Assembly (NCBI GenBank): GCA_028684345.1
Contig: JAQUGB010000058.1
Span: forward strand, 1-9,636
From: Tepidiphilus sp.
GTDB lineage: Bacteria > Pseudomonadota > Gammaproteobacteria > Burkholderiales > Rhodocyclaceae
DNA length: 9,636 bases
Direction of reading: 5' to 3'
Position 1 is the first letter of the stretch, and every line of letters begins with the position of its first letter. The position numbers and the translations under genes were made by a program. Below, one piece after another: positions 1 to 6,102 of this stretch. The notes beneath the pieces are model-generated. The model saw nothing but the letters and a program-made list of their open reading frames with translations. It was not told the origin of the DNA and did not search any database.

Positions 1-586
1 TGGGGGCGGCGTCCATGAGGTGGGTGCGTCCGGTCTTGACGAGTTCGGCGTATTCCTCGGTCTTGCGCGCCAGCGTGTCGCGCAGCGTCTCCACCGCCGG
101 ATAGAGGTGGCGGCGCAGTTCGAGCACCGTGGCCACGTACATCGCCGTGGGGAAGGTGTCGTTCGAGGACTGGCCGCGGTTGACGTGATCGTTGGGATGC
201 ACCGGGGATTTACTTCCCAAGGGCTGGCCGGCGAGCTCGTTGGCGCGGTTGGCGATGACTTCGTTGGCGTTCATGTTGCTGTGCGTGCCGCTGCCGGTCT
301 GGAAGACGACGAGGGGGAAGTGATCGTCGAGCTTGCCCTCGATCACTTCCTGGGCGGCGCGTACGATGAGTTCGGCCAGCTCCCGCGGCAATTCGCCTAG
401 TTCGGCATTGGCTTGCGCCGCCGCCTTCTTGAGAATGCCGAGTGCCCGGATGATGGGCAACGGCATGCGGTGGTTCTTCACCCCGATGGGGAAATGCTCC
501 AGCGAGCGCTGGGTTTGCGCGCCCCAGTAGCGGTCGGCCGGGACCCAGACTTCCCCCAGCGTGTCGGTTTCGCGGCGTTTGTCCAT
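1..586 (-). CDS. fumC: Class II fumarate hydratase (fumarase C), N-terminal 195 residues; gene continues past the left edge
   Basis: Interconverts fumarate and L-malate in the cytosol (TCA cycle) and needs no Fe-S cluster. The visible part has the fumarase/aspartase superfamily N-terminus (VPADRYWGAQTQRSLEHF, about residues 15-32), TGSGTHSNMN at 97-106, HPNDHVN at 130-136, SSNDTFPTA at 140-148 and TGRTHLMDA at 185-193. TGSGT and SSND favour fumarase over aspartase, which usually has GTS and STND there. Residue 102 is His, where E. coli FumC has Gln; I take this as family variation. The signature loop (GSSxMPxKxN) lies outside the window, so an intact 3' half is assumed. The ATG at 586 is preceded by GGAGG with 8-nt spacing. 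The gene lies 60 bp after the formate dehydrogenase large-subunit gene on the same strand, with no clear terminator between them, so co-transcription is likely. Confidence 0.93.
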   Translation of the reverse strand, partial: MDKRRETDTLGEVWVPADRYWGAQTQRSLEHFPIGVKNHRMPLPIIRALGILKKAAAQANAELGELPRELAELIVRAAQEVIEGKLDDHFPLVVFQTGSGTHSNMNANEVIANRANELAGQPLGSKSPVHPNDHVNRGQSSNDTFPTAMYVATVLELRRHLYPAVETLRDTLARKTEEYAELVKTGRTHLMDAAP

Positions 587-595
587 GGTTACGGC

Positions 596-634
596 CTCCA
601 ACGGACGGAATCAAATCCATTGTAGTCCGTGGAG
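596..634 (-). promoter_or_regulatory. Predicted mRNA hairpin sequestering the fumC ribosome binding site
   Basis: On the minus strand, CTCCACGGAC (634-625) can pair with GTCCGTTGGAG (606-596). This gives ten base pairs with one bulged base and an 18-nt loop. The 3' arm contains four of the five bases of the fumC Shine-Dalgarno GGAGG (599-595). There is no U-run behind it, so it is not a standard terminator. A role in controlling fumC translation relative to the upstream genes, possibly temperature-dependent, is inference. Confidence 0.45.
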
Positions 635-646
635 TGCGCGTCGTCG

Positions 647-3600
647 TCACGTGACCCGTTCAAGCAACGACCGGGCTGCCTCGCGCACCAAGGGGGAGAG
701 GGAAGGCTCCTCCGTCTGTAGGCACTGCACGAGGCGTTCGCGCATCGTCGGGTGCCAGAATTTTTCCAGATGCTCGGCAATGGCGTGCACGGCGACTTCG
801 CGCTCGGCCTGCGCCGCGAAGAATTCGCCGATCTGATTGGCCATCTCGACCAGTTTGTGCGGCAGGTCGAAAGCAGGCGGCAGGGCATCGATGAAAGGGG
901 GCGAGTCCGCCGCTGCGTCGAGGCGGCGAACCTGCACGGCGGTGACTTTGTACTCGGGGCAGTTCGTGGCCCAGTCGGAGCTGCCGGTGACGAGCGCATT
1001 GGTGCGCGATTCCGGGAAATGGAAGGTGGTGAAGACGAGGCCGGGCTGTAGGCGGTCGTCGAGCGCGGCGCGCAGGATCGTCGATCCGACCTGGCTTTCG
1101 AGGTGCACGCGGTCACCGTCGGCGATGCCGCGGGCGGCGGCGTCATCGGGGTGGAGGTGCAGCAGGTCGGCGTCGTCCCAGAGGATATTGGCGGTACGCC
1201 GGGTCTGCGTGCCGACGTTGTACTGCGTGAGGACGCGGCCGGTGGTGAGGATCAGGGGGAAACGCGCGTCCGGATGCTGTGGGGTCGGGACGTATTCGGT
1301 GAGGAGGAACGCGCCTTTGCCGCGCACGAAGCCGTCGACGTGCATCACCGGCGTACCGTCGGGGGCGTCGTCGTTGCAAGGCCATTGCAGGCTGCCGCGC
1401 GCCTCGAGCTTAGCGTAGCTCACGCCGCGGAATTGGGGCGTGAGCCGAGCGATCTCGTCCATGATCTCGGGAGGATGCGTATAGGTCATGGGGTAACCGA
1501 GCGCCGAGGCGAGCTTTTGCGTCACTTGCCAATCTTCGTATCCGGTCAAGGGGGGCATCACTTGGCGCACGCGGGAGATGCGCCGTTCGGCGTTGGTGAA
1601 CGTGCCGTTCTTTTCGAGGAAAGAGGCCCCAGGGAGAAAGACGTGGGCGTAGGCAGACGTTTCATTGAGGAAGAGGTCCTGCACCACCACGCATTCCATC
1701 GCGGCGAGCGCTGCCCGCACGTGCCCTTGGTTGGGTTCGGATTGGACGAGGTCCTCGCCCTGGAGGTAGAGCCCCTTGAACCGTCCGGCGCGGGCTTCGG
1801 CGAGCATGTTGGGCAGTCGCAGTCCCGGCTCGGACGACAGCGGCACGCCCCAGGCGGCTTCGAACAGGGCGCGGGTCGGCGCATCGGAAACGTGGCGGTA
1901 GCCGGGGAATTCATGGGGAAAGGAACCCATGTCGCAGGAACCCTGCACGTTGTTCTGACCACGCAGCGGATTGACGCCGACGCCGGGGCGGCCGAAGTTG
2001 CCCGTGGCCATGGCGAGGTTGGCGATCGCAATCACGCTCGTGGCGCCCTGCCGGTGTTCCGTGACCCCGAGGCCGTAATAGATCGCAGCGTTGGGCGCGC
2101 TGGCGTAGAGGCGGGCGGCCGCGCGGACCGACGCAGCCGGCACGCCGGTGATCGCGGCACTGGCTTCGGGGCTGTGGCGGGGCTGCGCGATGAAGTCGCG
2201 CCATTGGGCGAACGCTTCGGGTTCGCAGCGCTCGGCGACGAACGCTTCGTCGACCAGTCCTTCGGTGACGATTACGTGGGCCAGGGCGTTTAGTAGCGCG
2301 ACGTTGGTGCCGGGCCTGAGCTGCAGGTGATATTTGGCGCGAACGTGGGGGCTACGGACGAGCTCGGTGGCGCGCGGATCGATGACGATGAGACGTGCGC
2401 CTTGCCGCAGTCGGCGTTTGAGACGGGCCCCGAACACCGGGTGGGCCTCGGTGGGGTTGGCGCCGATCACGAGGATTACGTCGGCGTGCATCACCGAGGC
2501 GAAATCCTGGGTACCCGCCGATTCACCAAGCGTGCGTTTCAGGCCATAGCCGGTGGGCGCGTGACAGACGCGGGCGCAGGTATCGACGTTGTTGTTGCCG
2601 AAGGCGGCGCGCACCAGCTTTTGCACGAGGTAGGTTTCCTCATTGGTGCAACGGCTCGAGGTAATGCCCCCGACGGATTCCCGTCCGTATTTTGCTCGTA
2701 TGCGGGTGAATTCGGAGGCAGCATGGGCGATCGCTTCGTCCCAGCTCACGGCTTGCCAGGGATCGTGGATCGATTGGCGGATCAGCGGCGTGGTGATGCG
2801 ATCCGGATGGGTGGCATAGCCGAAGGCGAACCGGCCTTTGACGCACGAATGCCCTTCGTTGGCGCGACCGGACTCGGCGGGGACCATGCGGATCACATCC
2901 TTGCCCTTCATCTCGGCGGTGAAGGAGCAACCCACGCCGCAATAGGCGCAGGTGGTGACGATGGCGCGGTCCGGCAGCCCTTTCTCGTGCACCGCCGTTT
3001 CGTTCAAGGCCGCGGTCGGGCAAGCCTGGACGCAGGCGCCGCAGGAGACGCATTCGGAGTCGCGAAAAGGCTCCGCCTGCCCTGCCGCCACGCGGGTGGC
3101 AAAGCCGCGCCCGTCGAGCGTGAGCGCGAACGTACCCTGGATTTCGCCACAAGCACGCACGCACCGGGAGCAGACGATGCATTTATCGGGGTCGAAACGG
3201 AAGTAGGGATTGCTCGTGTCCATGGGCGAGGCTCGACCCGGTTCGGGGCGGGCATAGCGCACTTCGCGCACGCCGACGAGCGCCGCCATCTCCTGGAGTT
3301 CGCAGTCGCCATTGGCGCTGCAGGTGAGGCAGTCGAGCGGATGCTCGGAGAGGTAGAGTTCCATCACGCCCCGCCGCAGCCGCGCCAGGGTCTCGGTTTG
3401 CGTCTGCACCCGCATGCCCTCGGCGACCGGCGTGGTGCAGGAGGCCGGTTTGCCGCGCACCCCCTCGATCTGCACCAGGCACAGCCGACAAGAACCATAG
3501 GGTTCGAGGCGGTCGCAGGCGCACAGCCGTGGGATGCGCAGACCCAGCCGGTCGGCGGCTTGCAGGATGGTCGTGCCCGCAGGGACCCGGATCGAGAACC

Positions 3601-3658
3601 CATCGATCGAGAGCGTGACCTGGGACGGGGTAGTTTCCTCGGCTGGCAGAAAAGGCAT
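647..3658 (-). CDS. fdsA: NAD-dependent formate dehydrogenase, catalytic (alpha) subunit with C-terminal FdsD-like domain
   Basis: Oxidises formate to CO2 at a molybdenum bis-MGD centre and passes electrons through Fe-S clusters to FdsG/FdsB and NAD+; cytosolic, with no Tat signal. The protein has 1003 residues. The NuoG-like N-terminus holds a 2Fe-2S set C46, C57, C60, C74 and a His-Cys3 4Fe-4S set H106, C110, C113, C119. Two ferredoxin clusters follow (C160/163/166/170 and C203/206/209/213), then the catalytic-domain cluster C237, C240, C244, C272. The molybdenum ligand is Cys365, not selenocysteine, followed by H366; K274 and R566 sit where the family has essential Lys and Arg. Known FdsA proteins end soon after NCPEYKVTAVQV (here 899-910). 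This one continues through a linker into a FdsD-like domain, about 930-1003. The ATG at 3658 has GGAG upstream and lies 29 bp after fdsB. Confidence 0.96.
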   Translation of the reverse strand: MPFLPAEETTPSQVTLSIDGFSIRVPAGTTILQAADRLGLRIPRLCACDRLEPYGSCRLCLVQIEGVRGKPASCTTPVAEGMRVQTQTETLARLRRGVMELYLSEHPLDCLTCSANGDCELQEMAALVGVREVRYARPEPGRASPMDTSNPYFRFDPDKCIVCSRCVRACGEIQGTFALTLDGRGFATRVAAGQAEPFRDSECVSCGACVQACPTAALNETAVHEKGLPDRAIVTTCAYCGVGCSFTAEMKGKDVIRMVPAESGRANEGHSCVKGRFAFGYATHPDRITTPLIRQSIHDPWQAVSWDEAIAHAASEFTRIRAKYGRESVGGITSSRCTNEETYLVQKLVRAAFGNNNVDTCARVCHAPTGYGLKRTLGESAGTQDFASVMHADVILVIGANPTEAHPVFGARLKRRLRQGARLIVIDPRATELVRSPHVRAKYHLQLRPGTNVALLNALAHVIVTEGLVDEAFVAERCEPEAFAQWRDFIAQPRHSPEASAAITGVPAASVRAAARLYASAPNAAIYYGLGVTEHRQGATSVIAIANLAMATGNFGRPGVGVNPLRGQNNVQGSCDMGSFPHEFPGYRHVSDAPTRALFEAAWGVPLSSEPGLRLPNMLAEARAGRFKGLYLQGEDLVQSEPNQGHVRAALAAMECVVVQDLFLNETSAYAHVFLPGASFLEKNGTFTNAERRISRVRQVMPPLTGYEDWQVTQKLASALGYPMTYTHPPEIMDEIARLTPQFRGVSYAKLEARGSLQWPCNDDAPDGTPVMHVDGFVRGKGAFLLTEYVPTPQHPDARFPLILTTGRVLTQYNVGTQTRRTANILWDDADLLHLHPDDAAARGIADGDRVHLESQVGSTILRAALDDRLQPGLVFTTFHFPESRTNALVTGSSDWATNCPEYKVTAVQVRRLDAAADSPPFIDALPPAFDLPHKLVEMANQIGEFFAAQAEREVAVHAIAEHLEKFWHPTMRERLVQCLQTEEPSLSPLVREAARSLLERVT

Positions 3659-3687
3659 TGGAGGTCTCCAGGACGGCCGGACGTGGC

Positions 3688-5244
3688 CTAGCCCAGCCTA
3701 CTGCGGGCAGCGGCGGCCGTGAAATCTTCGGGGAAGTGCTCCAAGGCGCTGAGCACCGGATAAGGCGTCATGCCACCCAGGGCGCAGAGCGATCCCAGGC
3801 GCATCGTCTCGCCGAGGTCGCGCAACAGGGCGACCTTGGTCTCCACCTGGCGGCCCGCGAGCACATCGTCCATCACTTCGACGCCGCGGGTCGAACCGAG
3901 GCGGCAGGGCGTGCATTTACCGCACGATTCGGCGGCACAGAACGCCAGTGCGTGCCGCGCCATCCGGGCCATGTCGACGGTGTCGTCGAACGCCACGATG
4001 CTGCCGTGTCCGAGAACCGCGCCCTGGGCGGCGAAGACTTCGTAGTCGAGGGGGAGGTCGAAGTGCGCGGCCGGTACATAGGCACCGAGCGGGCCACCGA
4101 CTTGCACGGCGCGCAGCGGCCGCCCCGTGGCCGAACCGCCGCCATAGTCGTAGAGGATCTCGCGCAGACTGATGCCAAAAGGTTGTTCGATGAGACCTGG
4201 CCGGGCGATGTTGCCCGCGAGCTGGATCGGCAGCGTGCCGCGCGACCGGGCGGTACCGAGCCGTTGGTAGGCTTCGGCCCCTTCGGCGAGGATGTAAGGG
4301 ACGGTGGCAAGCGTCAGGACGTTATTGACGAGCGTGGGTTGGTCGAAGAGACCGCGCAGCGCCGGCAGCGGCGGTTTGCTGCGCACCATGCCGCGCTTGC
4401 CTTCGAGGCTCTCGAGTAGCGCCGTCTCCTCGCCGCAGACATAGGCCCCGGCGCCGAGTCGGACTTCCACATCGAAGCGTTTGCCGCTGCCGGCGACGTC
4501 CGCGCCCAGATAGCCGGCGCGGTAGGCGGTAGCGAGGGCGCGCTCCAACGTAGCGTGGGCGTGCGGATATTCGACGCGCAGGTAGATATAGCCTTGGGTC
4601 GCGCCAATGGCGAGCGCGGCGATGGTCATCCCTTCGATCAAGGCGAAGGGATCGCCTTCCATGATCAGCCGATCGGCGAAACTGCCGGAATCCCCCTCGT
4701 CGGCATTGGCGACGACGTATTTGACGTTTCCCGGAGCCTCACGGACCGTGTTCCACTTGATGCCGGCAGGAAAGGCCGCGCCGCCGCGTCCGCGCAGGCC
4801 GGACGCGGTGATCGCCGCGACGATTTCCTCCGGGGCGTGTTCAAGCGCACGGTGCAGGCCACGATAGCCGCCGTGGGCGAGATAATCGTCGAGATCGAGC
4901 GGATCGATGAGTCCGATCCGGGCGCACGTCAGTCGCTGCTGACTTTGCAGGTAGGGGATCTGCTCGATGGGTCCGAGTCGGGTTGGGTGCGCCCCTCCTG
5001 CGAGAAATCCCGCATCGAAGAGCTCCGGGACGTCTTGCGCTTGTACTGGCCCATAGGCGATGCGTCCAGCGGGCGTGGCGACTTCGACCAAAGGTTCGAG
5101 CCAGAACAGACCGCGCGAGCCGTTGCGCATCAGCCGCAGGTCGACCCCGCGCTGCGCGGCTTCGCGTTGAATCGCCTCGGCGAGCGCCTCGGCCCCCACG
5201 GCCAGTGCGCTCGAATCCCGCGGCACATAGACGGTCACGCTCAT
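3688..5244 (-). CDS. fdsB: NAD-dependent formate dehydrogenase, beta (flavoprotein) subunit
   Basis: NuoF-like diaphorase subunit (518 residues, normal for FdsB) that binds FMN and NAD(H) and hands electrons from the formate site to NAD+. The first 110 or so residues form the thioredoxin-like, NuoE-type N-terminal extension typical of FdsB. FMN/NAD-binding motifs follow: GLRGRGGAAFPAGIKW (149-164), NADEGDSGSF (180-189), and GAGAYVCGEETALLESLEG (264-282). The C-terminal 4Fe-4S ligands are C441, C444, C447 (ESCGKCTPC) and C487. The ATG at 5244 overlaps the fdsG stop in an ATGA arrangement, which suggests translational coupling, with GAAGGGG just upstream. A frame could run on to 5352, but this would bury the start inside fdsG. 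Nothing is missing or odd. Confidence 0.96.
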   Translation of the reverse strand: MSVTVYVPRDSSALAVGAEALAEAIQREAAQRGVDLRLMRNGSRGLFWLEPLVEVATPAGRIAYGPVQAQDVPELFDAGFLAGGAHPTRLGPIEQIPYLQSQQRLTCARIGLIDPLDLDDYLAHGGYRGLHRALEHAPEEIVAAITASGLRGRGGAAFPAGIKWNTVREAPGNVKYVVANADEGDSGSFADRLIMEGDPFALIEGMTIAALAIGATQGYIYLRVEYPHAHATLERALATAYRAGYLGADVAGSGKRFDVEVRLGAGAYVCGEETALLESLEGKRGMVRSKPPLPALRGLFDQPTLVNNVLTLATVPYILAEGAEAYQRLGTARSRGTLPIQLAGNIARPGLIEQPFGISLREILYDYGGGSATGRPLRAVQVGGPLGAYVPAAHFDLPLDYEVFAAQGAVLGHGSIVAFDDTVDMARMARHALAFCAAESCGKCTPCRLGSTRGVEVMDDVLAGRQVETKVALLRDLGETMRLGSLCALGGMTPYPVLSALEHFPEDFTAAAARSRLG

Positions 5245-5714
5245 ACCAACCCCTTCTCGCGCAAGAGTTCGTCCAGGCGCGCCGGCGTCATACGCCCGTA
5301 GACCTCGCCGTCGAACTGCAGGGCTGGGGAGCAGCCGCATTGCCCCAGGCAATACACCGGCTCCAGCGTCACCGCCCCGTCGGCGCGCGTGCCATGGAAC
5401 TCACAACCGAGCCGTTCCTTGGCATGCTCGGCCAGATGCTCGCCCCCCATGGCCAGGCAGGATTCGCCGCGGCAAATCTGCAGCACGTGCGCCCCGGGCG
5501 CTTGCTCGCGAAAATGAGGATAAAAACCGATGACGCCGTGGATTTCGGCACGCGAGCGATCGAGCGCCTTGGCGATCAACGGGACGCTGCCGCGCGGCAC
5601 GTGACCGAATTCGGCTTGCAGCGCGTGCAGGATGGGCAGCAGCGCACCGGGCCGCTCTTTGTGCGCGTCGATCACGCGCCGGACGGTGGTTTCATCCCAC
5701 GCCGAAGGGGTCAT
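5241..5714 (-). CDS. fdsG: NAD-dependent formate dehydrogenase, gamma (2Fe-2S) subunit
   Basis: NuoE-like small subunit of the soluble formate dehydrogenase, relaying electrons between the FdsA clusters and the FMN of FdsB. It has 157 residues, close to known FdsG lengths. The 2Fe-2S ligands are C81 and C86 (CRGESC), then C122 and C126 (YCLGQC); IHGVIGFYPHF at 58-68 is typical of the family. The same frame is open upstream to 5987 and has an in-frame ATG at 5762. I chose the ATG at 5714 because it has GGAG six bases upstream, and because a near-consensus promoter at 5752-5780 would begin transcription near 5745, after the 5762 codon. It is the first gene of the operon and overlaps fdsB by four bases. 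Confidence 0.93.
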   Translation of the reverse strand: MTPSAWDETTVRRVIDAHKERPGALLPILHALQAEFGHVPRGSVPLIAKALDRSRAEIHGVIGFYPHFREQAPGAHVLQICRGESCLAMGGEHLAEHAKERLGCEFHGTRADGAVTLEPVYCLGQCGCSPALQFDGEVYGRMTPARLDELLREKGLV

Positions 5715-5751
5715 GCCGCGCTCCACGGAACCAGAAAAGCCAATAATTTCG

Positions 5752-5780
5752 ATTAGAGGCATAAACCGTTTTTGTGTCAA
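5752..5780 (-). promoter_or_regulatory. Sigma70-type promoter of the fdsGBA(-fumC) operon
   Basis: Read on the minus strand: TTGACA (5780-5775, perfect -35), a 17-bp spacer (5774-5758), then TCTAAT (5757-5752, five of six to TATAAT). Transcription would start near 5745, leaving a leader of about 30 nt before the fdsG ATG at 5714. No other fds promoter of this quality is visible. Confidence 0.7.
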
Positions 5781-5788
5781 GAGGATGA

Positions 5789-5798
5789 AGAGATCTCT
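5789..5798. promoter_or_regulatory. Perfect 10-bp palindrome upstream of the fds promoter (candidate operator)
   Basis: AGAGATCTCT is its own reverse complement. Its centre is about 48 bp upstream of the inferred fds start and 8 bp beyond the -35 box, a usual place for an activator. No regulator gene is in the window, and a single 10-bp palindrome can arise by chance. Confidence 0.3.
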
Positions 5799-5943
5799 GC
5801 CGAGCGCGGCGGATACCCCGGGGGCTACGCGAATGAGCGGCTCGAGGACATGGCGGCGTTCTCCGATGCTCGGAAGCTGGCTTACCCCGTGCCCCGACCC
5901 TTTGTTCAGTCTGGCATCTTGCGCTCTGGGCGTTCTTGTTCTG

Positions 5944-5962
5944 CAACCGTTAGCGACGGTTG
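5944..5962. promoter_or_regulatory. Perfect 7-bp-arm dyad over the dctQMP -35 region (candidate operator)
   Basis: CAACCGT-TAGCG-ACGGTTG is an exact inverted repeat with a 5-bp centre. It ends 13 bp before the TATAAT at 5976 and covers the place where a -35 box would be. A further ACGGT half-site lies at 5990-5994, near the expected transcription start. This layout fits a repressor site, or an activator replacing a poor -35; the protein is unknown. Confidence 0.45.
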
Positions 5963-5981
5963 TTCGCGCTGCCGTTATAAT
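5953..5981 (+). promoter_or_regulatory. Probable promoter of the dctQMP operon
   Basis: A perfect TATAAT is at 5976-5981. At 17-bp spacing the -35 position (5953-5958) reads GCGACG, a poor match to TTGACA, so activation or another mode of recognition would be expected. Transcription would begin near 5988, giving a leader of about 115 nt before the dctQ ATG. Confidence 0.5.
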
Positions 5982-6015
5982 GCCCACTGACGGTCGGAGG
6001 ACACGTGCTGCGCTG

Positions 6016-6034
6016 CCCTATAGGGGTTTCCCTA
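6016..6034 (+). repeat. Overlapping inverted repeats CCCTA/TAGGG/CCCTA in the dctQ leader
   Basis: The sequence CCCTA-TAGGG-gttt-CCCTA lets the central TAGGG pair with the right-hand CCCTA (4-nt loop). As DNA, CCCTATAGGG is a perfect 10-bp palindrome. It may be an operator or a small switchable leader element; function is not shown. Confidence 0.3.
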
Positions 6035-6064
6035 GTGGCGCCCGGCCATGGAGATCGCTACACT

Positions 6065-6086
6065 GCGCGCCTTTGTCAAAGCGCGC
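6065..6086 (+). promoter_or_regulatory. GC-rich hairpin just upstream of the dctQ ribosome binding site
   Basis: GCGCG (6065-6069) pairs with CGCGC (6082-6086), and CTTT (6071-6074) with AAAG (6078-6081), around one bulged C and a three-base loop. It ends six bases before the GGGAG of dctQ (6093-6097) and has no U-run, so it is not a standard terminator. It could stabilise the mRNA 5' region or affect ribosome access. Confidence 0.4.
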
Positions 6087-6102
6087 CCTGCCGGGAGAGA
6101 GG

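Larger units (their letters stand above)
5763..6102. other. Divergent control region between the formate dehydrogenase and TRAP transporter operons
   Basis: About 340 bp without a convincing gene. From left to right it holds the outer part of the fds promoter, the AGAGATCTCT palindrome, a stretch of about 145 bp (5799-5943) with no strong signal except a weak sigma54-like match at 5877-5893, the dyad at 5944-5962, a TATAAT at 5976-5981, and two leader inverted repeats (6016-6034 and 6065-6086). A LysR-type regulator gene often sits beside fds operons in relatives; none is intact here. Confidence 0.6.

Noticed and set aside
619..624. TACAAT as a -10 box of a separate fumC promoter
   Set aside because: No acceptable -35 lies 16-18 bp upstream, and the hexamer falls in the loop of the fumC leader hairpin; read-through from fds is the simpler view, though a weak promoter is not excluded.
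1103..2293. Long open frame on the plus strand opposite fdsA
   Set aside because: It is antisense to the well-supported catalytic subunit, has no recognisable domain, and is explained by high third-position GC; the same holds for the frame at 2327-3691.
2550..2570. Possible selenocysteine at the formate dehydrogenase active site
   Set aside because: The residue is an ordinary Cys codon (residue 365) and the large frame contains no in-frame TGA, so this is the Cys/molybdenum type.
5715..5987. N-terminal extension of fdsG
   Set aside because: The extra part is not FdsG-like, has no ribosome binding site, and contains the promoter itself.
5632..6102. N-terminal extension of dctQ
   Set aside because: It overlaps fdsG and both promoters, and DctQ has its normal length and a good ribosome binding site when starting at 6103.
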